A stretch of 39,454 nucleotides of DNA from Hydrogenophilales bacterium 12-61-10 (GCA_002279795.1 NCCT01000046.1:1-39454); one strand, 5' to 3'. Counted from the stretch's first letter, positions 1 to 9,466 are shown. Numbers and translations are program-made. Notes: generated from the sequence alone by a model not told the origin.

Positions 1-403
1 GTCTTTATTCAATATTTTCAACGTCGCCGGTTCGGCCATGAACGCGCAGTCGCAACGGCTCAACGTCGTCGCCAGCAATCTGGCCAACGCCGACAGCGCG
101 GTGGGCGCCAACGGCGAGGCCTACAAGGCCAAGCAGGTGGTGTTTGCGGCCACCCCGATGGGCAAGGACGGCGCAACCGGGGTCAACGTGGCGGCGGTGA
201 TCGAAGACCCCTCGCCGATGAAGCTGGTGTACGACCCGAAAAACCCGCTTGCCGACGACAAGGGCTACGTCAGCATGCCCAACGTCAATGTGGTGGAAGA
301 AATGGTCAACATGATTTCCGCCTCGCGCTCGTACCAGTCCAACGCGGACATGATGAGCACCGCCAAATCGCTGATGCTCAAGACTTTGAACATCGGACAG
401 TAA
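1..403 (+). CDS. flgC: Flagellar proximal rod protein FlgC (5' end cut by two bases)
   Basis: FlgC is one of the proximal rod proteins that join the MS ring to the distal rod in the periplasm. Base 1 appears to be the third base of the ATG; the frame then reads [16 protein letters not shown], a typical FlgC N-terminus, and gives about 134 residues, the normal family length. Seen in the protein: the rod/hook family N-terminal motif [12 protein letters not shown] and the C-terminal heptad-like [20 protein letters not shown] shared by axial proteins. An internal ATG at base 38 would give a shorter protein lacking the start of the conserved helix and is not the true start. flgD follows after 23 bases, so it is part of a flgB(off window)-flgC-flgD operon. 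Confidence in identity is high. Confidence 0.96.
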   Translation, partial: SLFNIFNVAGSAMNAQSQRLNVVASNLANADSAVGANGEAYKAKQVVFAATPMGKDGATGVNVAAVIEDPSPMKLVYDPKNPLADDKGYVSMPNVNVVEEMVNMISASRSYQSNADMMSTAKSLMLKTLNIGQ

Positions 404-426
404 TCAAGGGTAACCAAGGAGCCGCA

Positions 427-1092
427 ATGAATACCGTACAAGACGCAAGCAGTGTCAAAAGCCTGTTTGGGGCGGGCGCAGCCACCCAGACCAAGAGCAA
501 TTCCGAGGCAACGACCGACCGCTTTCTGAGCCTGCTGGTGGCGCAGATGAAAAACCAGGATCCGTTGAATCCCATGGACAACGCCCAGGTAACCAGCCAG
601 ATGGCCCAGCTATCCACCGTCGAAGGCATCGAAAGCATGAACGCCACGCTGAAGGCGCTCGCGTCGAGCATGGGCGCCAATCAGATGTCGCAGGCAGCCA
701 GTCTGATCGGTCGTGGCGTGCTGGTTCCGGGCAACACGCTCAACCCGTCGCTGCAACAGGATGCGCTCGGGTTTGAGCTGTCGCGCCCGGCCGAACAGGT
801 CAGCGTCAGTATTCTCGATGCAGCGGGTAACGAGGTCCGCAAGCTCGACCTCGGGTCGCGCGGCGAGGGCGTCAATCTGGTGGCGTGGGACGGCTTGACC
901 AGCAACGGCACGGCCGCGGCAGCGGGCAAATACACCTTCCTGGTCGATGCCACCCAGGATGGCCAGAAAGTCAGCAACACGGCGCTTTTTCTGGGTTCGG
1001 TGAACAGCGTGTCGCAGGGCAGCGACGGCGTGAAACTGAATCTGGCGGGCAATGAAAGCGTGAGTTATGCCGATATCCGGCAGATTTTTTAA
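427..1092 (+). CDS. flgD: Hook cap / basal-body rod modification protein FlgD
   Basis: FlgD is the scaffold cap on which hook subunits (FlgE) polymerise; it is exported and later replaced by FlgK. The 221-residue protein has the family signature near the N-terminus (TDRFLSLLVAQMKNQDPLNP, then QMAQLSTVEGIESMN) and a C-terminal FlgD Ig-like/TUDOR-type half with the GxNxVAWDG-like stretch around residues 150-157 and a GKYTF strand. The start is fixed by an AAGGAG Shine-Dalgarno 7 bases before the ATG. It sits between flgC and flgE, as in most flagellar operons. Nothing unusual seen. Confidence 0.97.
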   Translation: MNTVQDASSVKSLFGAGAATQTKSNSEATTDRFLSLLVAQMKNQDPLNPMDNAQVTSQMAQLSTVEGIESMNATLKALASSMGANQMSQAASLIGRGVLVPGNTLNPSLQQDALGFELSRPAEQVSVSILDAAGNEVRKLDLGSRGEGVNLVAWDGLTSNGTAAAAGKYTFLVDATQDGQKVSNTALFLGSVNSVSQGSDGVKLNLAGNESVSYADIRQIF

Positions 1093-1164
1093 GCCGCACA
1101 GGGTTGCAGGTACGCAGGTGAGCAAGACGAATCAACCGGTCGACACAATCAAAAGGAGCAAGTC

Positions 1165-2385
1165 ATGAGTTTTCAGCAAGGTTTGAGCGGTCTTAACGCC
1201 GCATCCAAGAATCTGGACGTCATCGGCAACAACGTCGCGAACGCCAGCACGGTCGGCTTCAAGCAGGGCCAGGCCCAGTTTGCCGACCTGTACGCCAATT
1301 CCCTGTCGGGTTCGGGCGGTTCGCAGGTGGGCATCGGCGTGAAGGTGGCGCAGGTGACCCAGCAGTTTACCCAGGGCAACATCTCGACCACCAATAATCC
1401 GCTCGATATCGCGATCAACGGCGGCGGGTTTTTCCGCATGGACAACGGTGGCGAAGTCACCTATCAGCGCAACGGCCAGTTCCAGCTCGACAAGTTCGGC
1501 TTCATCGTCAACCCCACCGGCTCCAAACTGACCGGCTACACCGCCAATTCCAGCGGCGTGCTGTCGACCGGGGCGGCGGCGCCGTTGAGCATCAATACCG
1601 CCGACTTGCCGCCGCAGATCACCAGCGAAGTGAATGCGCTGCTCAATCTGGACTCGGGCAGCCCGGACATTCCCGCGCTTCCCGCATTCAGCGTGGCCGA
1701 CCCGACCACCTATACCAATTCCACAGCGGTCACGGTCTATGACAGCCTGGGCAACGACCAGACCCTGCAGATGTTTTACGTCAAGCAGCCGGGCAGCCTC
1801 TGGAACGTCTATGCCGCAAACGACGGCACGGTGATCAATGGTGGCGCGCCGATCACCAGTCTGAGCTTTGATAGCAGCGGCGTGCTGACGACCGGCATGC
1901 CGGTTGCCGCCAGCGTGCCTGCCACGGCGGTGGGCGCGACCTCGCCTTTCCCGGTTGCGATCGACTTCACCGGCACCACCCAGTTCGGCGCCAATTTCAG
2001 CGTCAACACGCTGAATCAGGACGGCTACACCTCAGGCCGGCTGGCCGGGTTCGACCTCGCGGCCGACGGCATCGTGCTGGGACGCTACACCAACGGCCAG
2101 ACCGCCGTGCTGGGGCAAGTGGTGCTGGCCGGCTTTGCCAACCCCAACGGCCTGCAGCCACTGGGCAACAACCAGTGGGTTGAGACCTCGACGTCCGGCG
2201 TGCCGCTGGTGGGTGCGCCCGATTCGGGCAGCCTGGGCGTGCTGCAGTCGCGCGCGGTGGAAGATTCCAACGTCGACCTCACTGCCGAGCTGGTCAACAT
2301 GATCACCGCCCAGCGCATGTACCAGGCCAATGCGCAGACCATCAAGGCGCAGGACGAAGTGCTGCAGACCCTGGTCAATCTCTAA
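1165..2385 (+). CDS. flgE: Flagellar hook protein FlgE
   Basis: FlgE builds the hook, the universal joint between rod and filament. The 406-residue protein has the N-terminal axial motif (GLNAASKNLDVIGNNVANAST), the D1/D2 body with the FlgE-type TVYDSLGN segment near residue 190, and the C-terminal coiled-coil SNVDLTAELVNMITAQRMYQAN. Length is normal for FlgE. AAAAGGAG lies 6 bases before the ATG. It follows flgD after 72 bases, a gap in which I see no convincing promoter, so co-transcription with flgCD is assumed. Confidence 0.97.
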   Translation: MSFQQGLSGLNAASKNLDVIGNNVANASTVGFKQGQAQFADLYANSLSGSGGSQVGIGVKVAQVTQQFTQGNISTTNNPLDIAINGGGFFRMDNGGEVTYQRNGQFQLDKFGFIVNPTGSKLTGYTANSSGVLSTGAAAPLSINTADLPPQITSEVNALLNLDSGSPDIPALPAFSVADPTTYTNSTAVTVYDSLGNDQTLQMFYVKQPGSLWNVYAANDGTVINGGAPITSLSFDSSGVLTTGMPVAASVPATAVGATSPFPVAIDFTGTTQFGANFSVNTLNQDGYTSGRLAGFDLAADGIVLGRYTNGQTAVLGQVVLAGFANPNGLQPLGNNQWVETSTSGVPLVGAPDSGSLGVLQSRAVEDSNVDLTAELVNMITAQRMYQANAQTIKAQDEVLQTLVNL

Positions 2386-2425
2386 ACCCGGTTGAACTGA
2401 GCCGCTGAGGCACTGAGGAGGCAGC

Positions 2426-3166
2426 ATGGATCGTCTTATCTACACCGCGATGACGGGCGCGAAACACACGCTCGAACAGCAGGCGACGACGTCGCACAAT
2501 CTGGCGAACGCGACCACCACTGGTTTTCGCGAGCAGATCAACCAGTTTCGTGCGGTGCCGGTGCAGGGGGCGATCCTGCCCACGCGCGCCTTCGTGGTGG
2601 ATTCCACCACCGGCAGCAATTTTGCCTCGGGGGCAATCCAGCACACCGGGCGCGAGCTCGATGTGGCGATCCAGGGCGAAGGCTGGCTGGCGGTGCAGGC
2701 GGCCGACGGCAGCGAGGCCTACACCCGCAACGGCAGCCTGAAAATGGATGAAAACGGCCTGCTGCTGACGCGCGACGGTCTCTCGGTGCAAAGCGATAGC
2801 GGCCCGCTGTCGATTCCGCCCGGGCGCAATCTGGCCGTGGCGGCCGACGGCACGATTTCCCAGTTGCCCGACGGCTCGCAACCTACCGGCCTGACCACGA
2901 TCGGCCGCCTCAAACTGGTGAATCCGCCCGCAGCCGATCTGGTGCGCGGCGACGATGGCCTGTTCCGCCTCAAAAGCGGCGAGCCGGCTGCGGCGGATCC
3001 GGCGGTGTCGCTCATCAGCGGGGCGCTGGAAACCAGCAACGTCAATGTCGTCGATGCCATGGTCAACATGATTTCGCTGGCGCGCCAGTTCGACATGCAG
3101 ATCAAGCTGCTGGAACGCGCTGAAAGCAATGACAGCAAGGCCAGCCAGCTGATGGCGGCCAATTGA
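2426..3166 (+). CDS. flgF: Flagellar proximal rod protein FlgF
   Basis: FlgF is a proximal rod subunit. The 246-residue protein begins MDRLIYTAMTGAKHTLEQQ, carries the axial motif TSHNLANATTTGF at about residues 23-35, and ends with SNVNVVDAMVNMISLARQFDMQIK, the C-terminal helix typical of rod proteins. The start is supported by GAGGAGG 4 bases upstream of the ATG. It lies between flgE and flgG with short gaps, the standard order. FlgF and FlgG are homologous; this copy is assigned by its start MDRLIYTAM and its position. Confidence 0.96.
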   Translation: MDRLIYTAMTGAKHTLEQQATTSHNLANATTTGFREQINQFRAVPVQGAILPTRAFVVDSTTGSNFASGAIQHTGRELDVAIQGEGWLAVQAADGSEAYTRNGSLKMDENGLLLTRDGLSVQSDSGPLSIPPGRNLAVAADGTISQLPDGSQPTGLTTIGRLKLVNPPAADLVRGDDGLFRLKSGEPAAADPAVSLISGALETSNVNVVDAMVNMISLARQFDMQIKLLERAESNDSKASQLMAAN

Positions 3167-3193
3167 ACATTTTGACTGATTGAAGGAGACGAC

Positions 3194-3976
3194 ATGATTC
3201 GCTCGCTATGGATTGCCAAGACCGGTCTGGAAGCCCAGCAGACCCAGATGGACGTGATTTCCAACAACCTCGCCAACGTCTCGACGACCGGCTTCAAGCG
3301 CGCCCGCGCCGTGTTCGAGGATTTGCTGTATCAGACCATCCGCCAGCCCGGCGCGCAGTCGTCCGAGCAGACCCAGCTGCCGTCCGGCCTGCAACTCGGT
3401 ACCGGGGTGAAGCCGGTGGCGACCGAGCGCATCTTCACCCAGGGCAACCTGCAGCTGACCGGCAATTCCAAGGATGTCGCGATCCAGGGGCAGGGCTTTT
3501 TCCAGGTGCTGATGCCGGATGGCACGACGTCCTATACGCGCGACGGCTCGTTCCAGATCGATGCCAATGGCCAGCTGGTGACGTCCAGCGGCTATGCGGT
3601 GCAGCCCGCCATCACGCTGCCGGCCGACACGCAGAGCCTGACCATTGCGATGGATGGCACCGTATCGGTGACGCAGGCAGGGTCGGCCACGCCGGTGACG
3701 GTCGGTACCCTGCAGCTGGCCACCTTTATTAATCCGGCCGGCCTGCAAAGCCTGGGCCAGAACCTGTATGCCGAAACCGGCGCATCGGGCACGCCGGGCA
3801 CCAACGCGCCAGGCAGCAACGGCGCCGGCACGCTGAACCAGAACTACATCGAAACCTCGAACGTCAACGTAGTCGAAGAGCTGGTCAACATGATCCAGAC
3901 CCAGCGCGCCTACGAAATCAACAGCAAGGCGATCTCGACCTCGGACGAGATGTTGCAGCGACTGACCCAGTTGTGA
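3194..3976 (+). CDS. flgG: Flagellar distal rod protein FlgG
   Basis: FlgG forms the distal rod that passes through the P and L rings. The 260-residue length equals the family norm. It starts [20 protein letters not shown], has the [16 protein letters not shown] motif at about residues 24-39 and ends with [20 protein letters not shown] followed by [10 protein letters not shown], near-invariant features of FlgG. AAGGAG lies 6 bases before the ATG. The flgH gene begins 8 bases after the stop codon. No anomaly seen. Confidence 0.98.
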   Translation: MIRSLWIAKTGLEAQQTQMDVISNNLANVSTTGFKRARAVFEDLLYQTIRQPGAQSSEQTQLPSGLQLGTGVKPVATERIFTQGNLQLTGNSKDVAIQGQGFFQVLMPDGTTSYTRDGSFQIDANGQLVTSSGYAVQPAITLPADTQSLTIAMDGTVSVTQAGSATPVTVGTLQLATFINPAGLQSLGQNLYAETGASGTPGTNAPGSNGAGTLNQNYIETSNVNVVEELVNMIQTQRAYEINSKAISTSDEMLQRLTQL

Positions 3977-3984
3977 GGCTTGCC

Positions 3985-4665
3985 ATGAACCCACTGCACG
4001 GAATTCGTTTGATGACTGGCGTGGCGGGCGTCCTGCTCGGGCTGGCAGGATGCGGCACCACGCCGTCGACGATCGTGCAGCAACCGACCACGGCGCGGCC
4101 GCAGCCGGTCGTCGTCCAGGCGCCCGCCAACGGCGCGATTCTGCAGACATCGGCGTTCCGTCCGCTGTTCGAGGACCGCAGCGCGCGGCTGGTCGGTGAC
4201 ACGCTGACGATCGTGATCAGCGAAAAAACCCAGGCCGGCAAGAAAGGCTCGTCCAGCGGCTCGAAAACCGGCGCGCTGCAGTCGTCGATCGGCAACATCG
4301 TCGGCCTGCCGCTCAAGATGTTTCAGGGACTGGGCGTGACGGCCGATTCGTCGAGCGAATACGACGACGATTCCGCGATCAATTCCAGCAACACCTTCAA
4401 TGGCAGCGTGACCGTGACCGTGGTCGAGGTGTTGCCCAACGGCAACCTGGTGGTGGCGGGCGAAAAGCAGATCGCGCTCGACAAGGGCACCGAATACATC
4501 CGCCTGTCCGGCGTGGTGCAGCCCGACACGATCCAGTCGGGCAATACGGTGCCGTCGACCAAGGTCGCCGACGCGCGCATCGAATACCGCACCAGCGCCA
4601 ATTTCGACAAGGCCGAAGTGATGGGCTGGATGGCGCGCTTCTTCCTCAGTTTCGTCCCGCTATAA
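3985..4665 (+). CDS. flgH: Flagellar L-ring lipoprotein FlgH
   Basis: FlgH forms the outer-membrane L ring. I choose the ATG at 3985 (226 residues), which has GAGG 6 bases upstream, over an in-frame GTG at 3973 that overlaps the flgG stop and would place charged residues before the signal peptide. The product has a lipoprotein signal sequence with lipobox LAGC and lipidated Cys23, then the conserved FlgH features: LFEDRSARLVGDTLTIVISE at about residues 53-72, a low-complexity GSSSGSKTG region, NGNLVVAGEKQI and a C-terminal Phe/Leu-rich end. flgI follows after 12 bases. Confidence 0.96.
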   Translation: MNPLHGIRLMTGVAGVLLGLAGCGTTPSTIVQQPTTARPQPVVVQAPANGAILQTSAFRPLFEDRSARLVGDTLTIVISEKTQAGKKGSSSGSKTGALQSSIGNIVGLPLKMFQGLGVTADSSSEYDDDSAINSSNTFNGSVTVTVVEVLPNGNLVVAGEKQIALDKGTEYIRLSGVVQPDTIQSGNTVPSTKVADARIEYRTSANFDKAEVMGWMARFFLSFVPL

Positions 4666-4677
4666 AGGGTGGCCCAC

Positions 4678-5784
4678 ATGACCTTTCCGCACCTGATCCT
4701 GCTCGCCGCGCTTGCCGCGCTTGCCCTTGCCGGCCCCGCGCAGGCCGAACGCATCAAGGACATCGCCTCCATGCAGGGCGTGCGCAACAACCAGCTGGTG
4801 GGCTACGGACTGGTGGTGGGACTCGACGGCACGGGCGACCAGACCACGCAAACGCCGTTCACCACCCAAAGCATCAAGAACATGCTGACCAACCTGGGCG
4901 TCAATCTGCCCGCCGGCACCAACATGCAGCTCAAAAACGTGGCGGCCGTGATGGTGACGGCCGATTTGCCGGCGTTTGCCCAGGCCGGACAGGGCATCGA
5001 CATCACGGTGTCGTCGATCGGCAATGCCAAAAGCCTGCGCGGCGGCACCCTGGTGATGACGCCGCTCAAGGGCGCGGACGGCAAGGTCTATGCGATGGCG
5101 CAGGGCAGTCTGGCCGTGAGTGGCGCCGGCGCCGCGGCGGGCGGCAGCAAGGCGCAGATCAATCATCTGAGCGTGGGGCGCATTCCGTCCGGCGCAACGG
5201 TCGAACGCACGGTTGCAACCGCGCTGGGAGAATCGGGCAGCATCAATCTGGAGCTGCGACAGAGCGACTTCACCACCGCCAGCCGGGTGGTCGATGCCGT
5301 GAACGCGCGCTTTGGCAAGGACGTCGCGCGCGCCGTCAACGGCCGGGTGATCGCGGTGCGCACGCCGGTCGGCGAAAGCGAGCGGGTCGCCTTTCTCGGC
5401 GCGGTCGAAAGCCTCGACGTCAGCCCGGCGCAGGCGATGGCCAAGGTCATCATCAACGCGCGCACCGGTTCGGTGGTGATGAACCAGTCGGTGACGCTCG
5501 ATCGCAGCGCGGTTTCCCACGGCAACCTCTCGGTGGTGGTTCGCACCACCTCCAACGTCAGCCAGCCGGAGCCGCTTTCGCGCGGGCAAACGGTGGTCAC
5601 CCAGGATTCCGAGATCGAGATCACCGCCAAGGAAGGCGAGGTCATGCTACTCAAGCCCAGCGCATCGCTGGCGGATGTGGTGAAGGCGCTGAATTCGATC
5701 GGCGCGACGCCGCAGGACCTGCTGGCGATCCTGCAGGCGCTCAAAGCGTCGGGCGCGCTGCACGCCGAACTGGAAGTCATCTAA
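4678..5784 (+). CDS. flgI: Flagellar P-ring protein FlgI
   Basis: FlgI forms the periplasmic P ring around the distal rod. The 368-residue protein has a Sec signal peptide (hydrophobic Leu/Ala run ending in AQA before ERIKDIASMQGVR), the usual mature N-terminus of FlgI, and the conserved NQLVGYGLVVGLDGTGDQT segment. It ends with ALKASGALHAELEVI, the typical FlgI C-terminus. The ATG at 4678 is preferred over GTG at 4669 because AGGG sits 8 bases before it and the signal peptide is then of normal length. It sits between flgH and flgJ, spaced by 12 and 13 bases. Confidence 0.97.
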   Translation: MTFPHLILLAALAALALAGPAQAERIKDIASMQGVRNNQLVGYGLVVGLDGTGDQTTQTPFTTQSIKNMLTNLGVNLPAGTNMQLKNVAAVMVTADLPAFAQAGQGIDITVSSIGNAKSLRGGTLVMTPLKGADGKVYAMAQGSLAVSGAGAAAGGSKAQINHLSVGRIPSGATVERTVATALGESGSINLELRQSDFTTASRVVDAVNARFGKDVARAVNGRVIAVRTPVGESERVAFLGAVESLDVSPAQAMAKVIINARTGSVVMNQSVTLDRSAVSHGNLSVVVRTTSNVSQPEPLSRGQTVVTQDSEIEITAKEGEVMLLKPSASLADVVKALNSIGATPQDLLAILQALKASGALHAELEVI

Positions 5785-5797
5785 GCGGAGTTCAACC

Positions 5798-6796
5798 ATG
5801 GCGATCAACACGGACATGTCTGCCGGGCTGGCGATCGACGCCAGCAGCCTTAATCAGCTCAAGCTCGGCGCGGCGCAATCCTCGCCCGAGGCGCTGAAAG
5901 CCGCCGCACAGCAGTTCGAGGCGGTGTTCATGAACATGCTGATGAAAAGCATGCGCGACGCCACGCCCAAAGAGGGCATGTTCGACAACGATCAGACCCG
6001 CATGTACACCTCGATGCTCGACCAGCAATTGAGCCAGCGCCTCGCCAGTCGCGGCATTGGGCTGGCCGATGTCATGGTGCGCCAGCTTTCGCGCGGCATG
6101 GAGTTATCTGGCGCTGACGCAGCTGCGCCGGCTTCGCTAAATGCGCCGGGCGTGCCGTTCGACATGAAGCCTGCGCCAGGCATGCAGCCGCCGGCCGTGA
6201 CAGATTTGCCTGCCGCAGCCGCGCCGCGCCAGACACCCGCAGCGCTTCAGGCTTATGCCAACACTGCCCCGGCCCAGCCGGCCAGCGCCCCAGCACCCGC
6301 AGCACCCGCAGCACCGGCACGCAAGGGGGATGCCCCGGCCCACGTTGAATCCTTCGTGCAGCGGCTGCTGCCGCATGCCCAGGCCGCCAGCGCCGACAGC
6401 GGCATTCCTGCCCACTTCATGATGGGCCAGGCCGCGCTCGAAACCGGCTGGGGCAGGGCGGAGATACGCGGCGCCGACGGCCAGAACAGCCACAATCTGT
6501 TCGGCATCAAGGCCGGCGGCAGCTGGACCGGGCGCACGGTCGATATCGTCACCACCGAATACGTCAACGGCAAGCCGCAAAAACAGATCGATACCTTCCG
6601 CGCCTACGACTCCTACGCCGATTCGTTCCGTGACTATGGCAAGCTGCTGAGCGGCAACGCGCGTTACCAGAATGTGCTGGCAGCAGGGCACAACGCGGCC
6701 GGGTTTGCCCAGGGACTGCAACAGGCCGGCTATGCCACCGACCCGAACTACGCCCAGAAGCTGATGAGCGTGATTCGCCTGGTCGAAACCGGCTGA
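5798..6796 (+). CDS. flgJ: Rod cap and peptidoglycan hydrolase FlgJ
   Basis: FlgJ is a bifunctional protein: its N-terminal half caps the growing rod and its C-terminal half is a beta-N-acetylglucosaminidase that opens the peptidoglycan for the rod. In this 332-residue protein residues 25-100 form the rod-binding domain (AAQQFEAVFMNMLMKSMRDA, later GIGLADVMVRQLSRGM). Residues about 110-185 are a Pro/Ala-rich linker. The glucosaminidase domain follows with QAALETGWG (putative catalytic Glu) and NLFGIKAGGSWTG. The linker is rich in APAAPA repeats, which is common in this family. A GGAG lies 8 bases before the ATG. It probably ends the flgB-flgJ transcription unit, as a FliA-type promoter follows. 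Confidence 0.96.
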   Translation: MAINTDMSAGLAIDASSLNQLKLGAAQSSPEALKAAAQQFEAVFMNMLMKSMRDATPKEGMFDNDQTRMYTSMLDQQLSQRLASRGIGLADVMVRQLSRGMELSGADAAAPASLNAPGVPFDMKPAPGMQPPAVTDLPAAAAPRQTPAALQAYANTAPAQPASAPAPAAPAAPARKGDAPAHVESFVQRLLPHAQAASADSGIPAHFMMGQAALETGWGRAEIRGADGQNSHNLFGIKAGGSWTGRTVDIVTTEYVNGKPQKQIDTFRAYDSYADSFRDYGKLLSGNARYQNVLAAGHNAAGFAQGLQQAGYATDPNYAQKLMSVIRLVETG

Positions 6797-6818
6797 TTAA
6801 AAAATGTGCTTTCAGCAT

Positions 6819-6845
6819 TCAAGTTATCGCCTGACCGGCCGATTC
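6819..6845 (+). promoter_or_regulatory. FliA (sigma-28) type promoter before flgKL
   Basis: TCAAGTTA at 6819-6826, 11 bases, then GCCGATTC at 6838-6845. Compared with the enteric consensus TAAAGTTT-N11-GCCGATAA this is 6/8 and 6/8 with the exact spacer. It lies in the 99-base gap between flgJ and flgK, 50 bases before the flgK start, as expected for late hook-filament junction genes. Call is by eye, with no score computed. Confidence 0.7.
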
Positions 6846-6895
6846 CTCAATTGAGCGGTAATCCGCCGCCGTCGCAATTCTTCCGGGCCCCGTAA

Positions 6896-8539
6896 ATGGC
6901 ATCCAGCATTCTCAGTATTGGTCAAAGTGCACTTGCCGCCGCGCAGGTCGGGATCAATACGACTGGCCATAACATCGCGAATGCCGCCACCCCGGGCTAC
7001 AACCGGCAGGTCATCGTGCAGGGCGCGGCGCAGGCGCAGAACTTTGGCTTCGGCTTTCTGGGCCAGGGCGTCGAGGTGTCCACGGTCAAGCGCGTTTACA
7101 ACGAATATCTGGGCAACCAGGTGCAGTCGGCGCAGACCACCAAGAGCGGTCTCGACAGCTACTACGCCCAGATGCGGCAGATCGACAACCTGCTGGCCGA
7201 CCCCACCACTGGCCTGTCGCCGGCGATGCAGGATTTTTTCGCCGGCCTGCAGGACATGACGTCGAATCCGACCTCGATCCCGGCACGACAGACCGTGTTG
7301 TCGAACGCCGAATCGCTGGCCACGCGCTTTCAAAGCCTGAGCGGGCGTCTCGACGAGATTGAGCGCAGCCTCAACGGCCAGATCCAATCCAGCATTTCCG
7401 ACATCAACGCCTACGGCCAGCAAATCGCCCAGCTCAACGATGCGATCGGCAAGGCCGAGCGGGCAAGCGGGCAACCGCCCAACGACCTGCTCGACCAGCG
7501 CGACCAGCTGTTGATGGAACTGAACAAGCAGATCAAGGTCACGGTCGTCGGCCAGGGCAGCGATTACAACGTGTTCATCGGCAACGGCCAGCCGCTGGTC
7601 GTGGGCGTGTCGACCTATTCGCTGACCAGCGTGGCGTCGCAGACCAACCCTGAAAAAATCGAAGTCGCGTACCGTGCCAGCAATGGCGCCCTGGTGTCGC
7701 TGGCGGAATCGGCGCTGTCGGGTGGCCAGCTCGGTGGCTTGCTGTCTTTCCGCAGCCAGTCCCTGGAGCCGGCGCAAAACGCCCTGGGCCGGGTCGCCAT
7801 CGGTCTGGCCAGCAGCTTCAACGAATTGCACGCGACGGGATATGGCCTGGATGGCTCGACCGCCACGCCGTTCTTCAGCATCGGGTCGCCTGTCGTCGGC
7901 GCGCATGGCCAAAATGCCGGCACCGCCGTACTCACTGCCGCTATCAACAGCGCCAACGATACCAAGGCGCTGACCACCAGCGATTACAAGTTGCAGTTCA
8001 ATGGCGGCACCAGCTACACGCTGACCCGCTTGTCCGACAACACGGCCACCACGTTCAACAGCTTTCCGCAGACAATCGACGGCGTCACCCTGAACCTGAC
8101 GCCGGGCGCGGTCGCAGGCGACAGCTTTTTGATCCGCCCCACCGTCAATGGCGCGTCGTCATTTGGTGTTGCGCTGACCGATCCCGCCAAGCTGGCTGCC
8201 GCAACCCAGCCCGGTGCCGTCGGCGACAACAGCAATGCGCTGTTGCTGGTGGCGCTGCAAACAGCCAATACGCTGGGTAACGGCACGACCACTTTCCAGG
8301 GCGCCTATTCCCAGCTGGTGAGCCAGGTCGGCAATAAAACGCGTGAACTCGACGTGACCAGTAGCGCCGCCGCGAAGCTGTTGACCGAAGCGACGATGTC
8401 GCTGCAGAACGAGTCGGGCGTCAATCTGGACGAAGAGGCGGCCAATTTGCTGCGTTACCAGCAGGCCTATCAGGCTGCCGGCAAGGTCATGCAGATCGCC
8501 AGCGAACTGTTCGACGTGTTGCTTTCGATCGGCCGATAA
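6896..8539 (+). CDS. flgK: Hook-filament junction protein 1 FlgK (HAP1)
   Basis: FlgK is the first of two junction proteins between hook and filament. The 547-residue product starts MASSILSIGQSALAAAQVG with the axial motif TGHNIANAATPGYNRQ and ends with VNLDEEAANLLRYQQAYQAA, both diagnostic for FlgK. The central residues about 300-450 are the variable domain. The ATG at 6896 gives the expected N-terminus, but only a poor Shine-Dalgarno (GGGCC) precedes it, unlike the strong sites of its neighbours. flgL follows 12 bases downstream. Likely transcribed as flgKL from the FliA-type site upstream. Confidence 0.96.
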   Translation: MASSILSIGQSALAAAQVGINTTGHNIANAATPGYNRQVIVQGAAQAQNFGFGFLGQGVEVSTVKRVYNEYLGNQVQSAQTTKSGLDSYYAQMRQIDNLLADPTTGLSPAMQDFFAGLQDMTSNPTSIPARQTVLSNAESLATRFQSLSGRLDEIERSLNGQIQSSISDINAYGQQIAQLNDAIGKAERASGQPPNDLLDQRDQLLMELNKQIKVTVVGQGSDYNVFIGNGQPLVVGVSTYSLTSVASQTNPEKIEVAYRASNGALVSLAESALSGGQLGGLLSFRSQSLEPAQNALGRVAIGLASSFNELHATGYGLDGSTATPFFSIGSPVVGAHGQNAGTAVLTAAINSANDTKALTTSDYKLQFNGGTSYTLTRLSDNTATTFNSFPQTIDGVTLNLTPGAVAGDSFLIRPTVNGASSFGVALTDPAKLAAATQPGAVGDNSNALLLVALQTANTLGNGTTTFQGAYSQLVSQVGNKTRELDVTSSAAAKLLTEATMSLQNESGVNLDEEAANLLRYQQAYQAAGKVMQIASELFDVLLSIGR

Positions 8540-8551
8540 GGAGTCCACCTC

Positions 8552-9466
8552 ATGCGCATCAGCACCCAACTCATGTTCGAAACCGGCGCCAACCGGCTTG
8601 GCGAGCTGCAAACCAAGCTGCAACATACCCAGGAGCAGATTTCGAGCGGCCGCCGCATTCTGCGCCCGTCCGACGACCCGGTGGCGGCCACGCGTGCGCT
8701 CGACATCACGCAGTCGCAATCGATCAATACGCAGTACGGCGTCAACCGCACGTATGCGAAAAACACGATGGCGCAGGTCGAAGGCACCCTGGCCGGGGTG
8801 ACCGAGCTGATGCAGGATGTCAAAACCAGCATTATTTCAGCCGGCAACGGCTCGCTGGGCGACGCCGAGCGCAGCTTTCTGGCGACCGAACTGAACGGCC
8901 GGCTGGAGCAACTGCTGGGCTACGCCAATAGCCGCGACACGGAAGGCAACTTTGTATTTGCAGGCTTGAAGAGCACGACCCAGCCGTTTTTCCAGACCGC
9001 CACGGGCGCGACCTATCTGGGCGATGCCGGGCAGCAAAAGCTGCAGGTCGATGCGACCCGCCTGATGGCAACCAATACGCCGGGATCGATCGTCTTTCAG
9101 GGTGGTTTGCCCGCGGGCGGACCCTCGGATGTATTCAAGACCCTCACGGACCTCGTCAACCTGTTGAACACGCCCGGCACGGCGGGCCTCGCCAGCGGGC
9201 TGGCCAACGCCAGCGCCAATATGGACCTGGCGCTGGATAACGTGCTGACCGCGCGCGCAGCGATGGGAACGGGCCTGCAGGAACTCGACCGGCTCGACGA
9301 GGTGGGTTCTGACCGCGGCCTGCAATACAGCCAGCTGTTATCCGAACTGCAGGATCTGGATTACACCCAGGCCATCACCCAGCTTTCGCAGCAGCAAATC
9401 ACGCTCGAAGCCGCGCAAAAATCGTTCGCCAAAACCTCCAGTCTGTCGTTGTTCAACTTCCTCTAA
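8552..9466 (+). CDS. flgL: Hook-filament junction protein 3 FlgL (HAP3)
   Basis: FlgL is the flagellin-like second junction protein. The 304-residue product begins MRISTQLMFETGANRLGELQ, carries QEQISSGRRILRPSDDPVAA at about residues 30-49 (the flagellin-family D0/D1 signature) and ends with the C-terminal D0 helix (LEAAQKSFAKTSSLSLFNFL). AAGGAG lies 8 bases before the ATG. It is the last gene of the flg block; a strong hairpin terminator follows 24 bases after its stop codon. Confidence 0.97.
   Translation: MRISTQLMFETGANRLGELQTKLQHTQEQISSGRRILRPSDDPVAATRALDITQSQSINTQYGVNRTYAKNTMAQVEGTLAGVTELMQDVKTSIISAGNGSLGDAERSFLATELNGRLEQLLGYANSRDTEGNFVFAGLKSTTQPFFQTATGATYLGDAGQQKLQVDATRLMATNTPGSIVFQGGLPAGGPSDVFKTLTDLVNLLNTPGTAGLASGLANASANMDLALDNVLTARAAMGTGLQELDRLDEVGSDRGLQYSQLLSELQDLDYTQAITQLSQQQITLEAAQKSFAKTSSLSLFNFL

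Noticed and set aside
1093-1164. Sigma-54 promoter before flgE
   Set aside because: GG-N10-GC spacing can be found but the -12 region is ACGC and the -24 lacks GGCA; chance match likely.
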